Shown here: in pieces, positions 28,001 through 35,383 of the stretch
How positions within the stretch are numbered: position 1 is the stretch's first letter
Layout: each line of letters starts with the position of its first letter
DNA from: a virus
Virus record (IMG/VR): IMGVR_UViG_3300027708_000165
Coordinates: 1-37,842 of that record
DNA: 37,842 bases
Reading direction: 5' to 3' (one strand)
Position numbers and translations under genes: made by a program
Notes under the pieces: generated by a model
The model's input: the letters and a program-made list of their open reading frames with translations, nothing else
What the model was told of the DNA's origin: nothing
Databases searched by the model: none

Positions 28001-30537
28001 TTTAACGCAATTATTTCATCATTTAGTTTTGCTACATTTTTAGCAGTACGTTTAGCGGCTTTAGATTCAATACGAGGAATCTTCACGCGCAAAGAATCAA
28101 TGTACTCAGGAGTAGCAGTAATTGCTTGATCAATAAGATCAATTTTAGTAGACATTTCATGGTACGAAGGAACTGGTTCAATTTCACGCCAGATAGGATC
28201 AATCGTATCAATCTGTGCTTCAATATCTTTCAAATCTTTAGACAACTGTCTGCGTTCTTCAATGGCAATTTCTAGATTCTTTGCCCTCTTGGAAGGTGAA
28301 GTAGTTTTGCTTACAAGCGTGTCAATAAAAGATGACTGCAATTCAAGTTGTTCACGTATATCCATACGCTTTACATGCAATTCTTTTATTTGTCTACTTA
28401 AACGTGAAATACTTCCGGGACCACGCCATGCTAAATCTTTAAGTTTAAAACCAACAGACGCAGCAAACCTAGCCCGGTTCTGCAAAAAATGTCCAGCAAC
28501 AGAAGCAAGACCGTCAGGAGCAATGATTGTTCCATGGGAAAGTAAAGAAGCAAGAGCAGGTTCAGCAATAGAGTTCTTAAAAATGTATCCTATTTTTGCA
28601 AGTTGTGCTGTACGGAACCATTGCTGAATGCTTTCATTGAGACGACTAGCGCCTCTTACTAATGTTGCAACACCTTTTGAACGATTAGCAAACTGTGAAG
28701 TACCCTCTGCTCTAAGAAAATAATCAAGACGCTTAAGATCAAGAAGTAGCAGTCTATCAGCCAACATGCGACGAGTACCATTATCAACAATTACGCGAGC
28801 GGAACGAGTATCATCCCAGAACATTCCATTTTCTTCTATAGACTTTTGTCCTTCAGCGCGTGCGCCTTTAAGGGCAGCAATAATTTTATTTGCTTCAACT
28901 AAATCAGGTTCATACTTATTAATAATTCCACTAATAAGTTCTTCTTGAAGAGTCTCAACAACATCTTTTACAGCGTTGTCTCCACCAGTTTTTGCCGCAT
29001 TAGCAATACGTTGCTGAGCAGTAACACGCCACTGTGAAGCAGTAATAGATTGTTTAACTTGCATACCATCAGCATTGACAGTATTAATAAATGTTGAACG
29101 ATTGCCCTTCCAGACGCGAGAAGAAGCACTATATGCCATCATTTCATCAATGACTTCATTAGGTCGAGTGCCAGAAAAAGTTACAGAATTAAGAGGCTTA
29201 CGTCCACCAACCCACTGAAGAAGAACAGTAGCAGGAGCATTCTTGCCAGCAACACCAAGACGAATATCAATCCATTGACCTGCTGTACCATTGCGTGCAA
29301 GTTCACGCTGATGATACAACCAGTTCTGTGCTTTACCAGCAACACCCTGCATGGGTAGAGTAGTGCTATTGACAGTAGTGTTAGTTATAAGGCCAGTGTT
29401 TGCGTCTACTGGTTCCCAGCCATGCTCAGTCTGAGTAAAAATCTTTTTAACAGTATCGTAGAATTCATCTCTGGCAAGATGCGAATCAAAAGACTGATTG
29501 AAACGTCTAGCCTCTTCAGGAGTAAATGCTTTATCTCCATACTGTGCAAGACGGACACGCATTCCTTGATTCATGTCTGTCATAGACCATACAACGTCTG
29601 GTGCTCTTTGGAACAAACGTCCTACAGCAGAAACGTCACCTTTGTCTGCAAGAATAATATCTGCAATAAGGCGAGGATTAGTTAATGGATGAATAAGTTC
29701 GGCAATATCTCTTTGATGTGTAGAAACAAGTTTGCTGCCACCGTTAATCATTGGGTTAGAATATGTTTTAGACCAGTCTGTAGTATTTTTGGACAAATCC
29801 ATAAGAAGATCGCCCCACACGCTACGCTTACCTTCAGTACCGTTAGTTTCTGCATGTTTAATTGCATCATCAAAAGTTTTAGAAAGGTTGCTAAGATCGC
29901 GTGCGCCACGAACTTCAGTTGCTAAACCGGCAGCACGTTTCAAACCAGTACCTACAAGGTTTACGCCTTTTACTCCACCAACGTAGTTCCAGCCAGTATC
30001 ATATAGGCCAGAGTTGATTGTTCCAAGAACACTATCGTCCCAAAGTTTTTCTACCTGATCAGCATTCATGCCGCCAGATTCAGGATAAGGATTATATCCA
30101 GAAAGATAGTTAAACTTATTTAGGCCAGTTTGTTCATTTATTTTATACTGTCCCGCCGTAGCGCCAGTAGTTTGCAAAGTTTCAAGTGAACGCCCAACAG
30201 AAAGATACTCTGAAGCATTAAACATTTGACGGAAATCATCCCACTGCAAACCATCCTTGTACAGCGGGTTAGCGGCATTTACTGCCTGCAAAATAGTAGA
30301 AGTAGGACGGTTAAGTCCATAGTTTACTGCCGTGTCAAGATACTCAATACCTTTACTTACAGTAGTTGCGCCAGCGCCAGAAAGAGGCATAACTTTAGCA
30401 GCAACACCCAAAAATGTTCGTATAGGGTTAGTAGGATCAGGAACAATAGTATCCAGAGCGCCAGCGATACCGCCATCACTCTCACCTGTTTTTGCATTGG
30501 GTGTACCAAAAATAAACTCTTCAATAAAATTAGCCAT
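25063..30537 (-). CDS. Giant internal/ejection protein, 1824 aa
   Basis: Largest gene, 14% of the genome. ATG 30537 (MANFIEEFIFGTPNAKTGES) is preferred over a few codons earlier because GTGAGG lies before it. N-terminal third is mixed helix; about 770-1050 is a long charged coiled coil (IAIEERRQLSKDLKDIEAQI, KISEVSDKIKSGTLDQQEVS, NILREKIQGASG). C-terminal third is rich in aromatic and basic residues (YAMRWFTYFPAAYFNSMYRY, RYARLAYKNPGRTYLLSHAW). No RNA polymerase, transglycosylase or protease active site was recognised. Location after the portal-region small proteins and length fit a large internal protein injected with DNA in podoviruses. Codon use is somewhat more AT-rich than early genes. 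Confidence 0.72.
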   Translation of the reverse strand: MANFIEEFIFGTPNAKTGESDGGIAGALDTIVPDPTNPIRTFLGVAAKVMPLSGAGATTVSKGIEYLDTAVNYGLNRPTSTILQAVNAANPLYKDGLQWDDFRQMFNASEYLSVGRSLETLQTTGATAGQYKINEQTGLNKFNYLSGYNPYPESGGMNADQVEKLWDDSVLGTINSGLYDTGWNYVGGVKGVNLVGTGLKRAAGLATEVRGARDLSNLSKTFDDAIKHAETNGTEGKRSVWGDLLMDLSKNTTDWSKTYSNPMINGGSKLVSTHQRDIAELIHPLTNPRLIADIILADKGDVSAVGRLFQRAPDVVWSMTDMNQGMRVRLAQYGDKAFTPEEARRFNQSFDSHLARDEFYDTVKKIFTQTEHGWEPVDANTGLITNTTVNSTTLPMQGVAGKAQNWLYHQRELARNGTAGQWIDIRLGVAGKNAPATVLLQWVGGRKPLNSVTFSGTRPNEVIDEMMAYSASSRVWKGNRSTFINTVNADGMQVKQSITASQWRVTAQQRIANAAKTGGDNAVKDVVETLQEELISGIINKYEPDLVEANKIIAALKGARAEGQKSIEENGMFWDDTRSARVIVDNGTRRMLADRLLLLDLKRLDYFLRAEGTSQFANRSKGVATLVRGASRLNESIQQWFRTAQLAKIGYIFKNSIAEPALASLLSHGTIIAPDGLASVAGHFLQNRARFAASVGFKLKDLAWRGPGSISRLSRQIKELHVKRMDIREQLELQSSFIDTLVSKTTSPSKRAKNLEIAIEERRQLSKDLKDIEAQIDTIDPIWREIEPVPSYHEMSTKIDLIDQAITATPEYIDSLRVKIPRIESKAAKRTAKNVAKLNDEIIALKNSSESIDVKISEVSDKIKSGTLDQQEVSQLMIDRSNLIIEQKSVLNKIDDINLKASELVDKDGVIKTKYSALEQEYLASHRLQIGVYDKVAAGDTSIADELVNLRAMQNILREKIQGASGTSMDTRLDLLEQLKDTEKKIAGLQPKMASREARREAARKRIFGGEKPFYIDLDGDVVIAQGAYDEAQFGSAMRAEASANLTAKLTLNPSNTGRLSVSRWQRTGDDDLIQPTAQGYWDELTHIANQQIRNDAFAEYVLQGKDNQWLYDWLLNKPAGQRYAKDMGWTKRDMRPTIKKSVGSPEGVVEVPEYIDSLIAQNRQAILTYFPTPEVRNLVLGGKDVNPSQLRKLLGDRTDLVPVHAGTLQFNSTGFGQLLNIYSKSMDAIWRGLMANPESRIYRWPWTQRQFEANMKSDLRLLHEQGIPITGDVINNARPNAMARAIKEAEQTFYNIRRVSNPAYAMRWFTYFPAAYFNSMYRYARLAYKNPGRTYLLSHAWTSTYTTFGIDKNGDPVKDWKDAQAVVFRVPEGLFKKLNLPVDNKIVLSVKSWEFATQEPSATMYATIPVTTLIKANPNLDPWFKENLPEDTYNFLFPLGKPQTSFAGAVSFDSFAPSYFYDMKKALGSIDEDSLKVAAQIQQYRLFEWQKNGKKGPVPDPIKAQEDATNFFKLRFATKFFWSGGIGLNTVGQFYRDETRKIEQAYPDDIVKQTQVFLSLHGVPGDAFFVSTSNNRAGIPSNLDAYNRLQSNQDLAKKLMSLNPNDPQDAVSLMFGGTDGEFSSAVYDNLYENSLPGENKSIRSQRTPEELTTAFLKQQSWNTYIPAKAVLDATMKQYGYKSLSAIGASAWLYAQWHAWLEPFKQEPNNAAWRADFMSPDNDRANRLILGLQYIVNDKNFMQTSTSDPTYRIVKDYLTDLEKARVAYKSVDTVEQKISIAQQWQDYVQNNFLSASTSMSNWYTRYFNDGRDISMGSRVFNSGL

Positions 30538-30715
30538 TAATAACCTCACGACTAGGAATGGCTGTTAAAAGAGAAAGGAACTCTTCACGCTGATCTACAC
30601 TGTCCCATTGGACACGGGCAAGACCCCAAGCAATATCAAGATTATTTAAACCAACAGCATCTGCTGATGCTGAAAGATTATCTAGAAAAGAACCAGCAAC
30701 CCAATTCTTTCTCAT
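30530..30715 (-). CDS. Small late protein, 61 aa
   Basis: ATG 30715 overlaps the preceding stop (ATGA), and its end overlaps the giant gene by eight bases. MRKNWVAGSFLDNLSASADA continues VGLNNLDIAWGLARVQWDSV and DQREEFLSLL: helical, no Cys, no motif. Both overlaps support its reality. Likely a virion assembly or minor structural protein. Confidence 0.65.
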   Translation of the reverse strand: MRKNWVAGSFLDNLSASADAVGLNNLDIAWGLARVQWDSVDQREEFLSLLTAIPSREVING

Positions 30716-31179
30716 CGTGGCTGCCCCTGAAGATAGCGCACAAGAGCCTTAAACGTGTCAGGAGTATCAGGCCAGCGGGTAGCCTCCTGCAACATGGGCA
30801 AATATGGCATGATCGTAGAAAGCCTGTCAGCGTTCTGTGAGGCCACAGGAGTATACCCCGGTCCCACAGTAGCCCCATCCGTTACAGGCTCGTTAGGACG
30901 CTGCGTAGGGGCGAACAAAGGCACTGCGGCACTAGCCGCAGGTGCGCCTGAACTAGAAGGTGTAGAACCAGAAGACATGGGAGAAACCTGAGGCGCAGAA
31001 ACAGCCTCACTCATAGGAGCAGAAGTCTGCAAATCCATGTTCATCTTCCCATCACCATACTGGTCACCAGAAATCCAGCGGGCAGGCTGCCTACCATCAG
31101 TACGCTGAGACAAAGCACCCGGACCAGACACAGAAGCAGGATTAGCAGGAGTACGGGGACCACCCTGACCATTAGCCAT
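30712..31179 (-). CDS. Pro/Ser-rich late protein, 155 aa
   Basis: First 20 residues MANGQGGPRTPANPASVSGP and the following GALSQRTDGRQPARWISGDQ recall a PxNPxxVSGPGxLSxRTDG motif I know from structural-region proteins of actinophages and environmental phages. A Ser/Ala/Pro-rich linker (about 70-100) separates it from a helical C-terminus, LSTIMPYLPMLQEATRWPDT. Function unknown, probably virion-associated. TAATG overlap with the gene ahead; GGGAGG before the start. Confidence 0.7.
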   Translation of the reverse strand: MANGQGGPRTPANPASVSGPGALSQRTDGRQPARWISGDQYGDGKMNMDLQTSAPMSEAVSAPQVSPMSSGSTPSSSGAPAASAAVPLFAPTQRPNEPVTDGATVGPGYTPVASQNADRLSTIMPYLPMLQEATRWPDTPDTFKALVRYLQGQPR

Positions 31180-31448
31180 TACTCGCCTCCCTCACTCAAC
31201 TTCTTAATAATAGAATCCGCGTCCGTCATAAACTCAATCTTGTCAATAGTTTTAGCGTCACGACCAGCCTCGCCAAGAGCAAGACGGTTCATGGAGTCAA
31301 AAAACTCTGACGTAACCGTAGCCATACCAGAAGCATACTTAAATACAGCAGCAACAGTATCATTGTTAGTCCAAGGCGAAGCCTCAACAATATCGGCTTC
31401 CTCAGCCTCTTCGGTTTCCTCAAGAATATCCTCATCTTCATAGTCCAT
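31179..31448 (-). CDS. Acidic late protein, 89 aa
   Basis: ATG 31448 is favoured over an upstream in-frame start because GGAGG lies just before it. MDYEDEDILEETEEAEEADI is extremely acidic (about half Asp/Glu), then helical VAAVFKYASGMATVTSEFFD and MTDADSIIKKLSEGGE. An acidic N-terminus beside basic neighbours suggests binding to those basic proteins or DNA mimicry during assembly; this is inference. Confidence 0.65.
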   Translation of the reverse strand: MDYEDEDILEETEEAEEADIVEASPWTNNDTVAAVFKYASGMATVTSEFFDSMNRLALGEAGRDAKTIDKIEFMTDADSIIKKLSEGGE

Positions 31449-31462
31449 TAGAAACCTCCGAT

Positions 31463-31744
31463 CTACCATTTAACTTTATTAGCCCAATATGCCGCAGACA
31501 TTTTGCCCTTAGCAATGTTTTTTGCATGACGTGCCTTAAACGCTTCACGACGCTTACGGTAAGCCTCAGATTCACCAGCCTTACGTGGCGAACCAGACAC
31601 CCCCTGCTGACCAAAACGAATAGTCTTAATATGTGTGCCTTCTTTAGCAACCACAACATGAGACTTAGTAGGATGATTAGGAGTACGCTTAGGTTGATTG
31701 AAACCGGAAACACCAGCACGCTCAAGCCTAGAATCCTTCACCAT
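31463..31744 (-). CDS. Basic late protein, 93 aa (family seen in environmental phages)
   Basis: ATG 31744 is preferred over an earlier TTG. HPTKSHVVVAKEGTHIKTIR, FGQQGVSGSPRKAGESEAYR and KRREAFKARHAKNIAKGKMS then AAYWANKVKW: the pattern HVVxxxEGxxxKxIRFGQQ...RRxxFxARHxxxIxxxKxSAxYWxxKxxW is one I recognise from short-tailed marine and environmental phages, where proteins of unknown function lie near the connector genes. Likely virion or head-completion associated. Very basic, may touch DNA. Confidence 0.75.
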   Translation of the reverse strand: MVKDSRLERAGVSGFNQPKRTPNHPTKSHVVVAKEGTHIKTIRFGQQGVSGSPRKAGESEAYRKRREAFKARHAKNIAKGKMSAAYWANKVKW

Positions 31745-31746
31745 TA

Positions 31747-31899
31747 TTACCAATTATCCAGTTGATGCTTGACCATACGTTTATACTCTTTAGTCGTGCC
31801 ACGCCAAACAGGTGCTTGTGGAATATACTTGCGAACCTTAGGAGCAGACTTAGGCTTAACTACAGGCTTCTTATTAGAAAGATTATCCTTAGGCAACAT
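31747..31899 (-). CDS. Basic late microprotein, 50 aa
   Basis: ATG 31899 to TAA 31749-31747. The product is rich in Lys/Pro (MLPKDNLSNKKPVVKPKSAP, then KVRKYIPQAPVWRGTTKEYK), ending in RMVKHQLDNW. Three bases separate it from the next gene. No motif. It lies in a run of basic small proteins that may coat DNA or bind the capsid interior. Real gene status is likely given the tight packing. Confidence 0.6.
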   Translation of the reverse strand: MLPKDNLSNKKPVVKPKSAPKVRKYIPQAPVWRGTTKEYKRMVKHQLDNW

Positions 31900-31901
31900 A
31901 A

Positions 31902-32639
31902 TTAACTCTTCTTCTTCTTTGGCACAGCAGCAAAGGCAGCACCAAGAGCCTTGCCTTCCCTACGTGCAGCAGCCTTTGTCTTAGCAGACGGACGAGGAGT
32001 AGGAATTTTAAAATCTGAATTAGCCCTACCCGGATTATTACTAGTCTTAGTCTTGTAAGGAGAAAATCCAGCCCTAGTAGCAGCATCATAACTACCATAC
32101 TTATCCAACAAAGCACGATTATAGCCACGCGAACGTGCAGGAAACGTAGATTTATCAGCAGAATTAGTTCCAGTTACACCAGTATCTTTACGTGTAGGCC
32201 CAGTGCCAGAACTATTTGTACTTAAGCCAATTCTCCTGTAACCATTATCTTTCTGGGTATCCCCGCCATAACGAGTAACTGCATTCTTGCCTAAAGCATA
32301 AGCACTTTTAGAACCATAACTAGTGTTGTAAGTCTTATCCCTACGACCCATGCCAGAAGCATCAGTACGCTTAGGATTCAAACGTTCAGCACGTTCCTGA
32401 GTAGTAACAGCAAGATTCTGCAACCTCTTATTGCCCGGATTCTTAGCAAGAGCAGCCTTAGCCTGACGATGCACAGTCTTAGCCTGCTTAAACTTATCTG
32501 CTTGAATACTAGATGCAGTTGTTGAAGAAGCCGTAACCTTTGGAAGTTTAGGCTTAAGCACGCCAGTAGTAAGTCTTGTTAAAGAATTTGATGCAGTACC
32601 AGTAGTTCTACCACCAGTTTTATTTGGTGCAATCTTCAT
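31902..32639 (-). CDS. Basic Lys/Ala/Thr-rich late protein, 245 aa
   Basis: AAAGGGGAAA precedes ATG 32639. MKIAPNKTGGRTTGTASNSL, a helical ADKFKQAKTVHRQAKAALAK and NKRLQNLAVTTQERAERLNP (about 47-85), then a Gly/Ser/Thr/Arg-rich middle (SSGTGPTRKDTGVTGT) and a Lys-rich tail (KALGAAFAAVPKKKKS). High pI, low complexity, no catalytic motif. Possibly a histone-like or DNA-condensing virion protein. Confidence 0.65.
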   Translation of the reverse strand: MKIAPNKTGGRTTGTASNSLTRLTTGVLKPKLPKVTASSTTASSIQADKFKQAKTVHRQAKAALAKNPGNKRLQNLAVTTQERAERLNPKRTDASGMGRRDKTYNTSYGSKSAYALGKNAVTRYGGDTQKDNGYRRIGLSTNSSGTGPTRKDTGVTGTNSADKSTFPARSRGYNRALLDKYGSYDAATRAGFSPYKTKTSNNPGRANSDFKIPTPRPSAKTKAAARREGKALGAAFAAVPKKKKS

Positions 32640-32668
32640 GCTAGTTTCCCCTTTAAGGAATAGGTAGA

Positions 32669-32980
32669 CTACTTAGCCTTCTTCTTAGCGGCATACATTT
32701 TTGCTCGCTGGGAATTAGCACCTGCAAGAGCACTAGGTCCAACCTTCGCAAACTTCTTCAAAGTCGCAGTCTTTGCTTGAGCAGATGCCTTGGCGTAAGA
32801 ACTCTTAGGTCCACGACTTGTTGTTTTAGCAGACTGAGGCTGTACAGCCCTGTAATTTGCCATGTCAGACTTTGGCTTGGCTGCTTTTGCCGCAGCGCGA
32901 TCCGCAGCGGCACCGCCCATGCGAAGATTATTTGTGGGCTTAGAACTTGCATTTCCGTTACTTCCGGGATTTACTCGCAT
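32669..32980 (-). CDS. Basic Ala/Lys-rich protein, 103 aa
   Basis: GGAGAAGT precedes ATG 32980. MRVNPGSNGNASSKPTNNLR, then AAADRAAAKAAKPKSDMANY and ATLKKFAKVGPSALAGANSQ with a KMYAAKKKAK tail. Low-complexity, Ala/Lys-rich like H1-type proteins. No domain. Suggested role: DNA or capsid lining; inferred from charge and context only. Confidence 0.65.
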   Translation of the reverse strand: MRVNPGSNGNASSKPTNNLRMGGAAADRAAAKAAKPKSDMANYRAVQPQSAKTTSRGPKSSYAKASAQAKTATLKKFAKVGPSALAGANSQRAKMYAAKKKAK

Positions 32981-32982
32981 GA

Positions 32983-33117
32983 TTACTTCTCCAACTTTAC
33001 AATTTTAGGAATAGACTTAGTGGGAGCATTACCGCCCTTAACACCAGTCTGCTTAACAGGGGAACCACTAGTTCCCTTAATGCCGGGAGAACCCTGACAA
33101 TTACAGAAAGTACACAT
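32983..33117 (-). CDS. Basic Cys-starting microprotein, 44 aa
   Basis: ATG 33117 overlaps the previous TAA (TAATG); TAA lies at 32985-32983. MCTFCNCQGSPGIKGTSGSP then VKQTGVKGGNAPTKSIPKIV plus KLEK. Three Cys in the first seven residues could chelate metal or form disulfides; the rest is basic and Gly/Thr-rich. No known family. Confidence 0.55.
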   Translation of the reverse strand: MCTFCNCQGSPGIKGTSGSPVKQTGVKGGNAPTKSIPKIVKLEK

Positions 33118-33329
33118 TACTTCATTCCCTTCTTAGGAGAGCCATACTCACGCTTACGATCAACAGCAGACTCAGACTTCTCATGCTTCATCATCGCGGC
33201 CTTAGAAGCATAACGCTCCCCAGTACGCTTCTCAACAATGCCCTTACCAGTACCACGCTTACCAACAGTAGGCTTATTCGTTACAGCCTTCTTAATAGCA
33301 CCACGCGCAGTACCCTTAGCAACAGCCAT
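33117..33329 (-). CDS. Very basic late protein, 70 aa
   Basis: ATG 33329 overlaps the preceding TGA (TGATG). MAVAKGTARGAIKKAVTNKP then TVGKRGTGKGIVEKRTGERY and KAAMMKHEKSESAVDRKREY, ending GSPKKGMK. Highly basic, Lys/Arg/Gly-rich. Resembles DNA-binding tails and small head proteins in phages; no motif to name it. One of a set of small basic neighbours. Confidence 0.65.
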   Translation of the reverse strand: MAVAKGTARGAIKKAVTNKPTVGKRGTGKGIVEKRTGERYASKAAMMKHEKSESAVDRKREYGSPKKGMK

Positions 33330-33577
33330 CAGGAAGCGCCATTACCTGAACCGCCATACCCACCGGGAGGCGTTGTCTCACCATGTGCTTGCCAGTTATT
33401 GTCAAGCGATGCAAACTGGTAAGGCATGTTGTTAGTGTTCATAACATTGGGAGCGCCTTCAGTATTGTCAAAACCTGTCATGTATGGAAGACCTTGAGCA
33501 AGAGGCTGCGTGTAAGAAGCAGCATTACTACCTTGATTTGCGGGCTTCGGCGGTGCACCAGCAGGCATCTGTGCCAT
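33329..33577 (-). CDS. Gly/Asn-rich late protein, 82 aa
   Basis: ATG 33577 with GGAGAAATATT before it is preferred over a longer in-frame start. MAQMPAGAPPKPANQGSNAA, then SYTQPLAQGLPYMTGFDNTE, and WQAHGETTPPGGYGGSGNGA plus S. Low complexity, Gly/Pro/Asn-rich, no catalytic motif; perhaps a flexible structural protein. Ends overlapping the basic 70-aa gene, starts 11 bases after the portal gene. Confidence 0.6.
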   Translation of the reverse strand: MAQMPAGAPPKPANQGSNAASYTQPLAQGLPYMTGFDNTEGAPNVMNTNNMPYQFASLDNNWQAHGETTPPGGYGGSGNGAS

Positions 33578-33587
33578 AATATTTCTC

Positions 33588-35375
33588 CTATTGGATCGGA
33601 CCACGGCGCGAAATGTTCGCACTCAGGTTAGCATTACCATTACTAGATAAACCCGCAAGCAACGTAGCCATGTCGGGTCGTGTGCCCGCAGGCGCGGGAG
33701 GCATTCCTTGAGGTAGTCCTGATGTCGGTGGAACCATACCGGGAGCCTCAGATGGGGTATTGGCTTCAACCGTGTTGTCAACACCGACATCAGGCATCTT
33801 AGGAGGAGCAAACGCAGAAACAACAAGTTCCTCAATAGGCTTGTTTTTCAAACGCCCCTCAATGATTAAAGCAATCTTGCCAAGAACCTCACTAGGGTCT
33901 TGACCATTCTGTGCAAGCATAGGAATAGATTGTGCATACACACTAACTGCCTGACGCAAAGTTTGACGCAAATCTTCTACGTCAAGTTTCTGCTCTTCCT
34001 CAGTAGCATTCAAAGAGAAAGGAAGTTGGCGGCGAAGCCAATCTTGTGAAATAAGACGGTCGCCACGGGCCTGCAATCCAAATACCAGAGCGCGGTTAGG
34101 ATCAAGGCCCGCCATAAGTCCGTATTGAACGTCAACCGAATGATCACCATTGATGTCTTTTTCCGGTGTGTACGAAATTTCAAACGGAGTACCATTATCA
34201 TTTCCTCTAACAGTCTTCTTGACCTGAGGCCAACAAGTGTCTTCAACAAGGAAACAAAGTTTAATAAGATCAGTAAATGCTTCAGCAAACATTGCGTGCG
34301 CTGTACGCACCTGCGTATCAAAACCACCCATGAGTGCTTGCACACCACGACCAGTAACAATACTTGCATCCGTGTTACCGCCACGAACCTCCGGGTAACG
34401 GGAACCCTGACGTAGTTCCTGATCAAGCAGACCTTGCTCCGCAAACGTAGATGAAGGAACCTCAAGACCAATACGGCGAATCTTTTCCGGTTGCGAAGAA
34501 CGCAACACAGAATCTGCACCCATAGCCAGTTCTTGTACATCCTGCGGCAAAGCAATAGGAGCCTGAACTGCTTTCTGTGCAGCCTCAAGACCAAGCAAAG
34601 CAAAACGTGCCTTAGCCACCTGAACAGCAAGCACGTCATCAAACTGTCCACGAGCCTCATCACCAAGACCCGGACGCTTAACCTCAACCGCTAAACATAC
34701 ACCAACAGGATTAACAGTACGCATAAGTTCAAAACCGGAATGACCCGGAAGGAACATAATGTCCCAATCCTTGTCATGGTAACGAACAACCTCAATACGA
34801 GTAGACTGCGGTCCCGCATACTTTTCAATAGCCTTAGCCAGTTCAGGAAACTTAGCAATCAGTTCATCAACCTGATACCAGATAGTTTGAAAAAGAACCT
34901 TAACCTTGTCGCGCTTATCCTTCAACGTGTACACGCCAGTGCAATCAAGCCACTTAATGCGAGGCATATACTCGTCCCAGTCAATCTCCACGATTGCTGG
35001 GACAAAACCATAAGACACGTAGCGGTCTGATGCTGTAAACATTTGCCGTTGTGTGTTTGAGTATATGATGTAGTTACCTGCGATGCGGGTACGCTTCTCG
35101 GCAAATTGACGGGCACGATCCGATACGGATGTTGAACTTGAGCAGTTGAAGGATGGTAGTGGTGCAATGACTTCTGCAAGGTCGCGGGCCGCGACATCAA
35201 TCATATTTGCTACGATAGGGCGTGTGAACGGCCCATCTTCGGGAAACATTTCAGGAAACACGTAACCCATTTGTCCTGCACGTACCTGCTTAACGTCCAT
35301 CATTCTTTGGTCGCGCTCGCCATTGGCGTGCTTCAGCCGGTTGTATAGTGCAGCAATGTCGCTAGTGCTAGTCAC
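33588..35375 (-). CDS. Portal protein candidate, 595 aa
   Basis: Second late gene, following the terminase gene by nine bases. GTG 35375 has GGAGG nine bases upstream. MTSTSDIAALYNRLKHANGE, PEMFPEDGPFTRPIVANMID with RDLAEVIAPLPSF (40-75), VSYGFVPAIVEIDWDEYMPR and WYQVDELIAKFPELAKAIE resemble portal proteins of short-tailed phages. SRYPEVRGGNTDASIVTGRG and VQALMGGFDTQV near 330-360 are typical portal wing/stem helices. The ~60-residue Pro/Gly-rich C-terminus (PPTSGLPQGMPPAPAGTRPD) is disordered. Portal forms the ring through which DNA is packaged. Confidence 0.78.
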   Translation of the reverse strand: MTSTSDIAALYNRLKHANGERDQRMMDVKQVRAGQMGYVFPEMFPEDGPFTRPIVANMIDVAARDLAEVIAPLPSFNCSSSTSVSDRARQFAEKRTRIAGNYIIYSNTQRQMFTASDRYVSYGFVPAIVEIDWDEYMPRIKWLDCTGVYTLKDKRDKVKVLFQTIWYQVDELIAKFPELAKAIEKYAGPQSTRIEVVRYHDKDWDIMFLPGHSGFELMRTVNPVGVCLAVEVKRPGLGDEARGQFDDVLAVQVAKARFALLGLEAAQKAVQAPIALPQDVQELAMGADSVLRSSQPEKIRRIGLEVPSSTFAEQGLLDQELRQGSRYPEVRGGNTDASIVTGRGVQALMGGFDTQVRTAHAMFAEAFTDLIKLCFLVEDTCWPQVKKTVRGNDNGTPFEISYTPEKDINGDHSVDVQYGLMAGLDPNRALVFGLQARGDRLISQDWLRRQLPFSLNATEEEQKLDVEDLRQTLRQAVSVYAQSIPMLAQNGQDPSEVLGKIALIIEGRLKNKPIEELVVSAFAPPKMPDVGVDNTVEANTPSEAPGMVPPTSGLPQGMPPAPAGTRPDMATLLAGLSSNGNANLSANISRRGPIQ

Positions 35376-35383
35376 GGAACCTC

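Noticed and set aside
25063-30537. Giant protein as virion RNA polymerase (N4-like) because the coat is N4-gp56-like
   Set aside because: No polymerase motifs could be recognised and the length is about half of the N4 enzyme.
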